Assembly (NCBI RefSeq): GCF_021390395.1
Contig: NZ_JAJUWT010000036.1
Location: 1 to 64,000 of the forward strand
Origin: Saccharothrix sp. S26
GTDB lineage: Bacteria; Actinomycetota; Actinomycetes; Mycobacteriales; Pseudonocardiaceae
Reading direction: 5' to 3'
DNA: 64,000 nt
Under the pieces are notes generated by a model. That model was not told the origin of the DNA. It saw only the letters and a list, made by a program, of their open reading frames with translations, and did not search any database. The position numbers and the translations under genes are program-made. Of the stretch, positions 1 through 10,387 are shown piece by piece (position 1 is the stretch's first letter; every line of letters starts with the position of its first letter).

Positions 1-364
1 CATCACCCGCGATCACCAGATCCGCACCACCCACCACACCCTCACCCCGCAACACCCACGCCACACCCGACGGGTACGCCGCCCAACCAGCCACCACACC
101 CGGCTCCAACTCCGCCACCACCACCGGCGAAGCTTGTTGCACGGCACCGTCGTCACCCACCGTGGCGACCAGCAACCGACCGTCGTCACGCGGTGACGCG
201 GCCACCGCGGTCCGGTACGGCAACGCGAACGGCAGCACGAAACCGTCGTTGTAGTCCGTGTGCTCCCCGATCAGGTTCACCCGGCCGGGAGCCGACCACA
301 CGCCCTTCGGCGCGGCCCCGTGCAGCCGGGTGAACGCGGCGATCGCGCGCCGCGCCGGGGTCAC
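1..364 (-). CDS. galK: Galactokinase, N-terminal part (runs off window)
   Basis: Phosphorylates galactose to galactose-1-phosphate in the Leland pathway (GHMP kinase family, cytoplasmic). Only the first 121 codons lie in the window. Residues about 24-42 carry the galactokinase signature, APGRVNLIGEHTDYNDGF, which is diagnostic. The GTG start at 364 overlaps the ideR stop as GTGA, so galK is probably translated by coupling to ideR and shares its transcript. That pairing of an iron regulator with a sugar kinase has no obvious functional logic and may be positional only. The C-terminal ATP-binding part is outside the window. Confidence 0.9.
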   Translation of the reverse strand, partial: MTPARRAIAAFTRLHGAAPKGVWSAPGRVNLIGEHTDYNDGFVLPFALPYRTAVAASPRDDGRLLVATVGDDGAVQQASPVVVAELEPGVVAGWAAYPSGVAWVLRGEGVVGGADLVIAGD

Positions 365-1053
365 CGGGCCTGCACCAGGACGGCGTGCGCCACCGCCGGG
401 TCCAGCTCGGCGACCGTGCCGTTGCCGCGCACCTGGACGACCTTCGCGCCGCCCATCGAGTCGACCTCGACCGTGCCGCCCGGGACCACGCCGGCCGCCT
501 TCAGCTCGGCCATCAGGTCCGGGTCGAGCTGCACGTGCTCGGCGATCCGGCGCACCTCGACGCGACCGCCGCCGCGCCGGGCCACCTCGTCCACGCGCAC
601 CAGGTCCGCCTCGGCCGCCGGGGCGGGCTCGCCGTCGCCCAGCTTGTCCAGGCCGGGGATGGGGTTGCCGTAGGGCGAGGTGGTGGGGTTGCCGAGGAGC
701 TTGACCAGCTTGCGCTCGACGGCCTCGCTCATGACGTGCTCCCAGCGGCACGCCTCGCTGTGCACGTGCTCCCACTCCAGGCCGATGATGTCGACCAGGA
801 GGCGCTCGGCCAGCCGGTGCTTGCGCATGACCGCGATGGCCAGGTTGCGTCCCTGCTCGGTCAGCTCCAGGTGCCGGTCGTCCGCCACGATGACGAGACC
901 GTCGCGTTCCATCCGCCCGACGGTCTGGCTGACCGTCGGCCCGCTCTGCGCCAGCCGCTCGGCGATCCGCGCGCGCAGAGGCACTACGCCCTCTTCTTCG
1001 AGCTCGTAGATCGTGCGGAGGTACATCTCGGTAGTGTCGATGAGCTCGTTCAC
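361..1053 (-). CDS. ideR: Iron-dependent repressor IdeR (DtxR family)
   Basis: Ferrous-iron-activated repressor of siderophore and iron-uptake genes and activator of iron storage. The GTG start at 1053 gives 230 residues, the length of mycobacterial IdeR. The N-terminal winged helix lies at about residues 5-65. Both metal sites are intact: Met10, Cys102, Glu105 and His106 (primary) and His79, Glu83 and His98 (ancillary). A C-terminal SH3-like FeoA domain follows from about 150. A longer reading from further upstream would run into the divergent rhodanese gene and lacks homology. It overlaps galK by 4 bp and is separated from the divergent sulfurtransferase gene by 61 bp. Confidence 0.95.
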   Translation of the reverse strand: MNELIDTTEMYLRTIYELEEEGVVPLRARIAERLAQSGPTVSQTVGRMERDGLVIVADDRHLELTEQGRNLAIAVMRKHRLAERLLVDIIGLEWEHVHSEACRWEHVMSEAVERKLVKLLGNPTTSPYGNPIPGLDKLGDGEPAPAAEADLVRVDEVARRGGGRVEVRRIAEHVQLDPDLMAELKAAGVVPGGTVEVDSMGGAKVVQVRGNGTVAELDPAVAHAVLVQAR

Positions 1054-1114
1054 ACCCGCTCCCCTTCGTATGGCGCCAATGCTAGTCGGCCGGTCACGGG
1101 TGCAGGATGGTGCC

Positions 1115-1963
1115 GTGCATCCACTGATCAGCACCGAAGCCCTGGCCGCCGCGCTGAACGGGGCCGAACCACCGGTCGTGCTCGACGTCCGCTGGCGACT
1201 GGGCGGACCGCCGGGACGTCAAGACTACGAGGTCGGGCACGTTCCCGGTGCCGTCTACGTCGACCTGGACACCGAGCTCTCCTCGCCGCCCGGTGCCGGC
1301 GGCCGCCACCCGCTGCCCGACCCGGCGGCGTTGCAGGCCGTGCTGCGCGCCGCGGGCGTCCGCCGGGATCACCCGGTCGTGGCGTACGACGGGGGTGACG
1401 GCTCGGTCGCGGCCCGCGCGTGGTGGCTGCTGAGGTGGGCCGGTCACCCGGAGGTGGCGGTCCTGGACGGCGGCTACGCGGCGTGGACCGCGGAAGGTCG
1501 CCCGGTCGACGCGGGCACGCCGACGCCCGCGCCCGGCGACGTCGAGGTGAGGCCCGGTTCCATGCCGGTGCTGGACGCCGACGGAGCCGCCGCGTTCACC
1601 ACGTCCGGCGTCCTGCTCGACGCCCGCGCGCCGGAGCGCTACCGGGGCGAGACGGAGCCGGTGGACCCGCGTGCGGGCCACATCCCGGGCGCGCTGAACG
1701 CGCCGACCTCGGGCCACACCTCCGACGGCCGCTGGCTGCCCGCCGCGGCGCTGGCCGAGCGCTTCGAGGCCATCGGCGTCTCCCCGGACCGCCCGGTGGC
1801 GGCCTACTGCGGGTCCGGCGTCACGGCGTCCTCGGTGGTCCTGGCCCTGGAAGTGGCCGGCATCACCAGCCCGGAGCGGCCCGCCCCGCTCTACGCGGGC
1901 TCCTGGTCCCAGTGGTCGTCGGACCCCTCACGTCCCGCCGCGACCGGCCCGGAAGCGGGCTGA
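1115..1963 (+). CDS. Two-domain sulfurtransferase (rhodanese/3-mercaptopyruvate type)
   Basis: Transfers sulfane sulfur from thiosulfate or 3-mercaptopyruvate to cyanide or thiols. The 283-residue protein has two rhodanese domains (about 5-125, inactive, and 150-280, catalytic). The active-site loop CGSGVTAS has its cysteine at residue 232; a CGSGVT loop is more like mercaptopyruvate sulfurtransferase than classical rhodanese, but substrate cannot be fixed from sequence. The GTG at 1115 is preceded by AGGATGG; the reading frame extends upstream but that part would overlap the ideR promoter. Transcribed divergently from ideR and ends at a strong hairpin shared with the convergent lipoprotein gene. 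Confidence 0.88.
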   Translation: MHPLISTEALAAALNGAEPPVVLDVRWRLGGPPGRQDYEVGHVPGAVYVDLDTELSSPPGAGGRHPLPDPAALQAVLRAAGVRRDHPVVAYDGGDGSVAARAWWLLRWAGHPEVAVLDGGYAAWTAEGRPVDAGTPTPAPGDVEVRPGSMPVLDADGAAAFTTSGVLLDARAPERYRGETEPVDPRAGHIPGALNAPTSGHTSDGRWLPAAALAERFEAIGVSPDRPVAAYCGSGVTASSVVLALEVAGITSPERPAPLYAGSWSQWSSDPSRPAATGPEAG

Positions 1964-1969
1964 CCACGC

Positions 1970-2008
1970 GGAACGGCCGGTCGGGAGGCGCCGGCGACCG
2001 GCCGTTCC
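1970..2008. terminator. Bidirectional hairpin between convergent genes
   Basis: Perfect 14-bp inverted repeat (arms 1970-1983 and 1995-2008, GGAACGGCCGGTCG and its complement) with an 11-nt loop, lying between the stop codons of the sulfurtransferase gene and the DUF3558 lipoprotein gene. No U-run follows, as is usual in actinomycetes. Confidence 0.75.
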
Positions 2009-2017
2009 GACCGTCGA

Positions 2018-2635
2018 TCAGGCGTTGGGGATCTTCTCGAACGCCTTGGTGGCGAGCTTCAGCGCGATCTCGCACGGGTTGATGTCGTCGATCGGCGTCA
2101 CGGTGGCCTGGAACGCGGGCGTGATCTCGTCCGGGTCGTCGGTCAGCATGACCAGCACCGTGCAGTCGCCGCCCTTCTCCTTCACCTCGTACGCGGTGTT
2201 GCCGCCGACCTCGATGGTCCTGGCCTCACCCTCGTACTCGGCGAACGTGACCATGAACAGCACCACCGAGAACGGGTTCTCGGTGCTCTGCACGCAGCCC
2301 TTCTCGCCGCCCTTCGACGCGCCGACGGCCGCCGCCACCTCCTCGGGCGTGAGGATGTCGCAGTCCTCGTAGCCCTCGGTCTTCTTCTTCGTGGTGATCT
2401 TGACGTTGCCCGCCGGCTTGTCGCCCTCGGTCGTCTTCGGCGCGCTTTCCTTGGTCGACGCCTTGGGGGAGGAGGTCTTGGTCGACGACGGCTTGCCGGA
2501 GGCGGTCTGCTCGCCGGTCGGCCCGCCCGCCGCGGCGATCGGGCTGCCCACGACCTTCGTGGCGCAGGCCGACAGGCCGAGCGTGAGGGCCAAGGCCAGC
2601 GCAGTGGTCAGGGCGGGGACTCGTCGCAGCTGCAT
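2018..2635 (-). CDS. DUF3558 family lipoprotein
   Basis: Exported lipoprotein of unknown function, 205 residues. The signal peptide ends in a lipobox LSAC with the lipidated cysteine near residue 24. A Ser/Thr/Lys/Pro-rich linker (about 35-85) precedes a folded domain beginning CDILTPEEVAAAVG, the characteristic start of DUF3558, with further cysteines at CVQST, DCTVL and PCEIA that could form disulfides outside the membrane. This family is abundant in Pseudonocardiaceae and mycobacteria, often next to HTH/DUF397 genes; here it stands alone. Its 3' end faces the sulfurtransferase gene across a hairpin. Confidence 0.85.
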   Translation of the reverse strand: MQLRRVPALTTALALALTLGLSACATKVVGSPIAAAGGPTGEQTASGKPSSTKTSSPKASTKESAPKTTEGDKPAGNVKITTKKKTEGYEDCDILTPEEVAAAVGASKGGEKGCVQSTENPFSVVLFMVTFAEYEGEARTIEVGGNTAYEVKEKGGDCTVLVMLTDDPDEITPAFQATVTPIDDINPCEIALKLATKAFEKIPNA

Positions 2636-2755
2636 GTCTTCTCTGACCCCGTTCCGACGTGCGGGGTTCCATCCTCGATGGCCGCAACCCGACCCGCCCC
2701 GTCACGGCAGACTCTAAGTCCACCCCGGACCCGCGCACGCCGGGGTCGACCAACC

Positions 2756-2765
2756 TGTGATCACA
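2756..2765. promoter_or_regulatory. TGTGATCACA palindrome upstream of acuC
   Basis: Perfect 10-bp palindrome whose half-sites match the TGTGA/TCACA half-sites of CRP-family regulators but without the usual 6-bp spacer. It lies about 20 bp upstream of a TAGGTT -10-like hexamer (2786-2791), which is 6 nt before the acuC ATG. Function is inferred only. Confidence 0.3.
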
Positions 2766-2785
2766 CCACCGGCACCCGGGTGGGT

Positions 2786-2791
2786 TAGGTT
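2786..2791 (+). promoter_or_regulatory. Probable -10 element for a leaderless acuC transcript
   Basis: TAGGTT matches the actinobacterial -10 (TANNNT) and ends 6 nt before the ATG at 2798. There is no Shine-Dalgarno sequence in this gap, so transcription probably starts at or next to the A of the start codon. Confidence 0.45.
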
Positions 2792-2797
2792 GCCGAC

Positions 2798-3973
2798 ATG
2801 GGTAAGGCAGCCGCCGTCGTCTGGGACGAGTCCTTCCTCGGCTACGACCTGGGCGGGGACCACCCGCTCAACCCGGTCCGGCTGGACTTGACCGTCCGGC
2901 TGGCGAACGCGCTGGGCGTGCTGGACGGCGTGGAGCTCATCGCCTCCGAGCCGGCGACGGACGAGGAGATCGAACGCGTCCACGAGCCGTCCTACCTCAA
3001 CGCCGTGCGGGCCGCGCCCATGGCGGGCTGGGACGTCGGTCACGGCCTCGGCACCGCCGACAACCCGGTGTTCGCCCGCATGCACGAAGCGTCCGCGCTG
3101 GTCGTGGGCGGTTCGCTGGCGGCGGCGCGGCGGATCGCCTCGGGCGAGGCGGACCGGGCGGTGAACATCGCGGGCGGCCTGCACCACGCCATGCGCGACC
3201 ACGCGGCCGGGTTCTGCGTCTACAACGACTGCGCCGTGGCGATCTCGTGGCTGCTCGACCACGGTTTCGACCGGATCGCCTACGTCGACACCGACGTCCA
3301 CCACGGCGACGGCGTGCAGGCCGCGTTCTACGACGACCCGCGCGTGCTCACGATCTCGGTCCACCAGAACCCGCTGAGCCTGTGGCCCGGCACCGGCCGG
3401 CCCGCCGAGGTGGGCGGCCGGGGCGCGGAGGGCACGAGCGTCAACCTGGCCCTGCCGCCCGGCACCGGCGACCAGCAGTGGCTGCGCGCGTTCGAGGCCA
3501 CCGTGCCGTCCCTGCTGCGGGCGTTCCGGCCTCAGTTGCTGGTCACCCAGTGCGGCGTGGACACCCACCGCGAGGACCCGCTGGCCGACCTCGCCCTCAC
3601 CGTGGACGGCCACCGGGCGATCTACCGCCGCCTGCGCGAACTGGCCGAGCAGACCGCGCACGGCCGCTGGCTCGCGCTGGGCGGCGGCGGGTACGAGCTG
3701 CTGCGCGTGGTGCCGCGCAGCTGGACGCACCTGCTGGCCACCGTGCTGGACCGGGACGTGGACCCGAACTCGACGCTGCCCGCCGACTGGGTCACGCACG
3801 CCTCCACCCTCGCGCCGAACTGGCCGCTGCCGTCGTCGATGACCGACGACTCCGACACCGCGTTCGAGCCGTGGGGCGGCCAGCTCGACACCCCGGCCGA
3901 CCTGGCGATCAACCAGACCCGCCGCGCGGTGTTCCCGCTGCACGGCCTGGACCCCGACGACCCGAGGGACTGA
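2798..3973 (+). CDS. acuC: AcuC-type protein lysine deacetylase
   Basis: Zinc-dependent class I histone-deacetylase-like enzyme; AcuC in Bacillus removes acetyl groups from lysines such as that of acetyl-CoA synthetase. The 391-residue protein has the expected motifs: GGLHHA (about 126-131), the metal-binding loop YVDTDVHHGDGVQ (about 165-177), and a C-terminal LGGGGYE loop. The stop codon is followed after 6 bp by a GNAT/acyl-CoA-synthetase fusion, so writer and eraser of lysine acetylation are likely co-transcribed. Its start seems leaderless, with a TAGGTT box just upstream. Identity is firm at family level; the target protein is inferred. Confidence 0.9.
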   Translation: MGKAAAVVWDESFLGYDLGGDHPLNPVRLDLTVRLANALGVLDGVELIASEPATDEEIERVHEPSYLNAVRAAPMAGWDVGHGLGTADNPVFARMHEASALVVGGSLAAARRIASGEADRAVNIAGGLHHAMRDHAAGFCVYNDCAVAISWLLDHGFDRIAYVDTDVHHGDGVQAAFYDDPRVLTISVHQNPLSLWPGTGRPAEVGGRGAEGTSVNLALPPGTGDQQWLRAFEATVPSLLRAFRPQLLVTQCGVDTHREDPLADLALTVDGHRAIYRRLRELAEQTAHGRWLALGGGGYELLRVVPRSWTHLLATVLDRDVDPNSTLPADWVTHASTLAPNWPLPSSMTDDSDTAFEPWGGQLDTPADLAINQTRRAVFPLHGLDPDDPRD

Positions 3974-3979
3974 AGGACG

Positions 3980-6655
<2,676 letters not shown>

Positions 6656-6789
6656 CGCGGTCGACGTCCCGAGACCGGACCGTCACCCTTGACCGATCAG
6701 GTGTCCCCATCTTCCCCGCGGCTCTGGATTAAGTCCTTTGGGCCGCTTAGGTTTCCGGCAACCCGAGGAACCTCCCGAAAAGGGGAAGA

Positions 6790-7623
6790 ATGGCTCTGGC
6801 ACCGTTGCGCGCCCTTGGTGCGGCGTGTTGCGCCGCGCTCGTCCTCGCGTCGTGCTCCACCGGTGACGACACGACCGTCGCCGGCAAGGCGGGCAGCTCC
6901 AACGAGCTGACCATCGCCGTGGCGTACGACCAACCGGGGCTGGGTGTGCGCCGCCTGGACGGCACCTACCGCGGCTTCGACGTCGACGTGGCCCGTTACG
7001 TCGCGAAGGAGCTGGGCGTCGAGGAGCCCGGCATCACGTTCACCGAGGCGACGCCGTCGGAACGCGAGAAGCTGCTCACCAGCGGCGCGGTGGACCTGGT
7101 CGTGTCCAGCTACTCGATCACCGACAAGCGCAAGGAGGTCATCGACTTCGTCGGCCCGTACTTCGTGGCCGGGCAGGACCTGCTGGTCCGGTTGACCGAC
7201 GAGCGGATCACCGGCCCCGAATCGCTCAACTCCGGCAACCTCAAGCTGTGCTCGGTGGCCAACACCACCTCGGCGCAGCACGTGAAGGACCAGTTCGCTC
7301 AGTCGGTGCAGCTCGTGGAATACCCCAACTTCAGCGACTGCGTCACCGCGCTGCTGGCCGAGCAGGTGGACGCCATGACGACCGACGACGTGATCCTCGC
7401 CGGCTACGCCGCGCAGAACCCCGAGCTGCTGCGCGTGGTCAACAGGCCGTTCAGCAAGGAGGAGTACGGCATCGGCCTGCGCAAGGGTGATGCGACCAGC
7501 AAGGCGAAGGTGACCGCGGCCGTCCGGAAGATGATCGACACCGGCGAGTGGCGCAAGTCGCTGGAGGCCAACGTGGGGGCGTCCGGTTACGCCATCCCGG
7601 ATCCGCCGAAGCTCGCGGGGTGA
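6790..7623 (+). CDS. Glutamate/amino-acid ABC transporter substrate-binding lipoprotein (orphan)
   Basis: Extracytoplasmic solute-binding protein of family 3, 277 residues. It has a signal peptide with lipobox LASC (Cys about 20), then a bilobal fold beginning NELTIAVAYDQPGLG. The region GVDL.VSSYSITDKRK and DFVGPYFVAGQDLLV are typical of GluB/GlnH. A GGGGAAG ribosome-binding site sits just before the ATG. No permease or ATPase gene lies nearby, so it either serves a transporter encoded elsewhere or acts as a sensor, as GlnH does with PknG in mycobacteria; neither is shown here. Followed after 58 bp by a GntR regulator. Confidence 0.85.
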   Translation: MALAPLRALGAACCAALVLASCSTGDDTTVAGKAGSSNELTIAVAYDQPGLGVRRLDGTYRGFDVDVARYVAKELGVEEPGITFTEATPSEREKLLTSGAVDLVVSSYSITDKRKEVIDFVGPYFVAGQDLLVRLTDERITGPESLNSGNLKLCSVANTTSAQHVKDQFAQSVQLVEYPNFSDCVTALLAEQVDAMTTDDVILAGYAAQNPELLRVVNRPFSKEEYGIGLRKGDATSKAKVTAAVRKMIDTGEWRKSLEANVGASGYAIPDPPKLAG

Positions 7624-7681
7624 TCTGCGACCCACTCCGTCAGCGGTCTGACCGGCCCGGACCGGCCCGTAGGCTCGTCGC

Positions 7682-8455
7682 GTGCATGCCTCGCATTACG
7701 TGCCCCAGTACCGCGCGGACGGGCCGGTCCGCGCCGGCATCCCCGAACACGGCCGCATCCCCCGCTACTACGCGGTCAAGACCGAACTGCTGTGGCTCGT
7801 CGACGCGCTCGGCGAGGGCGCGGTGCTGCCGTCGGAGCGGGAGCTGGCCGAGCGGTTCTCGGTGTCGCGGGTGACGCTGCGGCAGGCCGTCGGCGAGCTG
7901 GTGCTGGAGGGCAAGCTCCAGCGCCGCCAGGGCAGCGGCACCTACGTCGCGCCGCCGAAGCTGGAGCAGCCCCTGTCGCTGCTCAGCTACACCGAGGGCA
8001 TGCGACGCCAAGGGGTCGTACCGGCACGCGGCGTGATCACCGTCGAGCACCTGCCCGCGGACGACGTGCTGGCACGGGATCTGCGGGTCGGGCGGGGCGA
8101 CCCGGTCGTCCACCTGGAACGAGTGCTGCTGGCCGACGGCGAGCGGGTCGGGCTGGAGTCCACGTACCTGTCCGCGGCCCGGTTCCCCACGCTGCTGGAG
8201 GTGTTCGACCCGACCACGTCGCTGTACGCGTGCCTGACCGACCGGTTGGGCGTGGTGTTCGCCGAGGCCGACGAACGGGTGGAGACGGTGCTGGCGACGC
8301 CGCGCGAGGCGTTGTTGATCGGCACGAACCCGGCGCTGCCGATGCTGCTGCTGCACCGCGTGTCCCATGACAACGTTGGCGAGCCGATCGAACGCGTCCG
8401 CTCGCTCTACCGGGGCGACCGGTTCAGCTTCCGGGCGAGGCTGCGCGCGGAGTGA
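7682..8455 (+). CDS. GntR/HutC-family regulator, DasR-like
   Basis: 257-residue transcription factor. A winged helix (about 25-95, LPSERELAERFSVSRVTLRQ) is followed by a UTRA ligand domain (about 105-250). The C-terminal stretch ATPREA...PMLLLH...RSLYRGDRFSF closely follows Streptomyces DasR, which binds phosphorylated amino sugars and controls chitin and N-acetylglucosamine use. No N-acetylglucosamine gene is adjacent, so ligand and regulon are unproven. GTG start at 7682; weak ribosome-binding site. An internal start near residue 20-30 is possible because the conserved fold begins at about IPRYYAVKTELL. Confidence 0.82.
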   Translation: MHASHYVPQYRADGPVRAGIPEHGRIPRYYAVKTELLWLVDALGEGAVLPSERELAERFSVSRVTLRQAVGELVLEGKLQRRQGSGTYVAPPKLEQPLSLLSYTEGMRRQGVVPARGVITVEHLPADDVLARDLRVGRGDPVVHLERVLLADGERVGLESTYLSAARFPTLLEVFDPTTSLYACLTDRLGVVFAEADERVETVLATPREALLIGTNPALPMLLLHRVSHDNVGEPIERVRSLYRGDRFSFRARLRAE

Positions 8456-8677
8456 AGGTCACGCGACGGTAACCGCCGCACCCGTGAGCCGGAATTTCAC
8501 GGTCCACTGAGGACATTCGGCGGGATTTCGGGGCGTCCGGGCGTGAACCGTTAGCGAATCTTGCCCTGGAACCGCCCATTGGCAGCAAGTTCTGCGCGCC
8601 CCGGCGGAGGTACCGTTGTCGCCTGGGACGTGAGTCCTCCTCACCCGCGCTGCCGCGGGGGAAGCGGGGGTGGCGCC

Positions 8678-9004
8678 GTGACGTTCAAAGAGGAGTTCCT
8701 GACGGAGCTCGAGGACTGCCTGCGCGGGTACGGGGCGGTGCCGGTGGCCGACCCGGACGCGCTGGCCCGGTTCATCGACTACGTCCGCCGACTGCCGGAC
8801 GACGATTCGCGGCTGCGCTGCCTCGAAGGCGTCGACCAGGGTTCCGGCTCGTTCTGGAACAACCCGGCGGTGTGGTGGGAGCAGGTGCCGCAGTTCGGGG
8901 TCGGCTCGTCGGACTGCTCCGAGCTGCTCGACCGGATGTTGGACGAGGCGATCAGCGACGAGATCGACGTGCTGGAGATGGAGATCCGGGAGCTGCCCGG
9001 ATGA
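8678..9004 (+). CDS. Conserved small hypothetical protein
   Basis: 108-residue acidic soluble protein that I do not recognise. GTG start at 8678 preceded by GAAGCGGGGG; the frame is open further upstream but that part is arginine/proline-rich and non-coding in look. Predicted mainly helical, with no membrane segment or signal. It contains Trp-rich FWNNPAVWWEQVPQF (about 66-80) and a final helix of alternating acidic and hydrophobic residues. Converges on the membrane/repeat protein pair at 9083-10290, with nested inverted repeats between the stops. Confidence 0.6.
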   Translation: MTFKEEFLTELEDCLRGYGAVPVADPDALARFIDYVRRLPDDDSRLRCLEGVDQGSGSFWNNPAVWWEQVPQFGVGSSDCSELLDRMLDEAISDEIDVLEMEIRELPG

Positions 9005-9085
9005 CCTCCGGCGCGGACGTGGTTCACCCGTTGTGCACCTGGGTCGCCAGACGCACAACGGGGAGTCCCCACTCGTCGGAGGTCA
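9002..9085. terminator. Nested inverted repeats spanning both stop codons of a convergent gene pair
   Basis: Inner 10-bp perfect arms at 9027-9036 (CCCGTTGTGC) and 9053-9062; outer 9-bp arms at 9002-9010 (TGACCTCCG) and 9077-9085. The outer arms each contain the stop codon TGA of the gene ending there. Likely a bidirectional terminator. Confidence 0.65.
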
Positions 9086-9742
9086 GACGGACAGCAGTCG
9101 GTCGAAGAAGGTGCGGTAGCGCTTGAGGGCCTGCCGCAGCTCCTCGGTCTGCACCTCGTCGCCTCGCTGCCACTGCTCCTCGAGCGCGTGCTTGTGCTCG
9201 TTGAACGTGGTGGCCAGCGTCTGCATCACCTGGGCGACCAGCTCGTCGGCCCGCTGCACGGCCTCGCGCGGGTCGTCGACGAAGTCGGCCTGCAACGCGC
9301 GCCACTCCGCCTGGTAGTCGGCCGCGTCCTCGGTGGTGAACAGCGGGGCGTCGCCCGCCGTCGTGTCGACCGAGGACGGCTCCACCGGCTCGTCGTTCAC
9401 GGCCGGCTCGGCCTGTGCGGTGTGCTCGTCCCGCGCGGGCGCCCCGAAACCGGAGTCGTGGTACCCGGAGTCGTGGTACCCCGCGTCCTGTGGATAGCCG
9501 TCGGGCTGCTCGTGCGCGGTGCGCTCGTCGGCCTGCGTCGGCTCGCGGTCGAAGCGCTCCTGGTCGGTCAGGTCCGGTTCCGCCACGTCGCGGTCGGCCG
9601 GGGTCTGCTCGACCGGCTCGCGGTCGGCCAGGTCGCGGTCGGCCGGGTCACGGTCGGCCGGGTCACGGTCGGTCAGCGTCCGGTCGGCCGGCGTGCGCTC
9701 GGCGAAGTCCTCGGTGGTGAGGTGCTGACGGTGCTCGGTCAT
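9083..9742 (-). CDS. Repeat-containing acidic protein with a C-terminal domain shared with the upstream gene
   Basis: 219 residues, function unknown. The N-terminal 70 residues are built from imperfect five-residue repeats of the type A/T-D-R-D/E-P/L, encoded by a 15-bp DNA tandem repeat. A low-complexity Asp/Glu/Pro segment with duplicated YHDSG follows. The C-terminal domain (about 142-219: W..LQADFVDDP, AVQRADELV, TEELRQALKRYRTFF) is clearly related to the C-terminal domain of the preceding protein (9739-10290). No signal peptide or membrane segment. ATG at 9742 overlaps the previous gene by 4 bp (ATGA). The repeat part is probably disordered and extensible. Confidence 0.75.
   Translation of the reverse strand: MTEHRQHLTTEDFAERTPADRTLTDRDPADRDPADRDLADREPVEQTPADRDVAEPDLTDQERFDREPTQADERTAHEQPDGYPQDAGYHDSGYHDSGFGAPARDEHTAQAEPAVNDEPVEPSSVDTTAGDAPLFTTEDAADYQAEWRALQADFVDDPREAVQRADELVAQVMQTLATTFNEHKHALEEQWQRGDEVQTEELRQALKRYRTFFDRLLSV
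9621..9695. repeat. 15-bp tandem repeat, five units, inside a gene
   Basis: Five contiguous 15-bp units beginning CGGTCGG at 9621, 9636, 9651, 9666 and 9681; units 2 and 3 are identical. They encode the five-residue Asp-Arg repeats of the protein at 9083-9742, so copy number can change without a frameshift. Confidence 0.8.
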
Positions 9743-10290
9743 GAACGCGCCCCTTCCCGGTGGTCGCCCAGCAGGTCCTCGAACACGGTGCGGTAGTGGA
9801 CCATCGCGGTGCGCAGGTCCTCGGTCGACGCCTCGCCGCGGTCCTGGCGCTCGATGATCGAGTGCGCCTGGCGGTAGTGGTCGAGCGTGCGGGCGTGCTC
9901 GACGGACAGCAGCTTCTCGCGGCGCTCGTAGTCGTCGGTGGGGTAACCCCGTGCGGCCATCAGGTCGGTGACCAGGTGGTCCGCCTGGCCGACGGCCTGG
10001 GTCGGCTCGTCGACGAACTGCTCCTGGACCTGGGTCCACGTGCGGGCGTAGTTGTCGCGCGTCGTGGGGTCGAGCGGGCGGAGCTCGAGCTTGGCGTGCT
10101 CCCGCTCCCGTTCCGCCAGCTCGCGTTCGGCCGCCATGCGGCTGCCGTTGCGCTCCAACGCGCGGTCGTACTCGGGACCGAACTTCGAGCGCAACCTCTT
10201 GCGCTGCATGAGGAACTTCAGCAACACCGCGATCGCGGCCAGTACGACCAGCACGACGACGATCACGCCGATGGTGGTACCGGTGGACAT
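9739..10290 (-). CDS. Single-pass membrane protein of unknown function
   Basis: 183 residues. One N-terminal transmembrane segment (about 7-29, rich in Val/Leu/Ala) followed by a positively charged stop (QRKRLRSK), then a cytoplasmic helical domain with an Arg/Glu-rich coiled-coil-like stretch (AERELAEREREHAKLELR) and a module with TWTQVQEQFVDEP, AVGQADHLV and TEDLRTAMVHYRTVFEDLL. That module is repeated in the next protein, so the two genes look like products of a tandem duplication: one membrane-anchored, one soluble with repeats. Excellent GAGGAGG ribosome-binding site before the ATG at 10290. Function unknown. Confidence 0.78.
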   Translation of the reverse strand: MSTGTTIGVIVVVLVVLAAIAVLLKFLMQRKRLRSKFGPEYDRALERNGSRMAAERELAEREREHAKLELRPLDPTTRDNYARTWTQVQEQFVDEPTQAVGQADHLVTDLMAARGYPTDDYERREKLLSVEHARTLDHYRQAHSIIERQDRGEASTEDLRTAMVHYRTVFEDLLGDHREGARS

Positions 10291-10387
10291 CTGCGCCTCC
10301 TCGGGCTCTGTTGTCCACCGGCTACCCGTCGTCCGACCGATCCGAAACCTGTTCGGCTCTTGACAAACCGGTCTTACTGCGCCTGGG

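Noticed and set aside
9621..9695. Possible CRISPR array
   Set aside because: The 15-bp units are contiguous with no spacers and lie in frame inside a gene.
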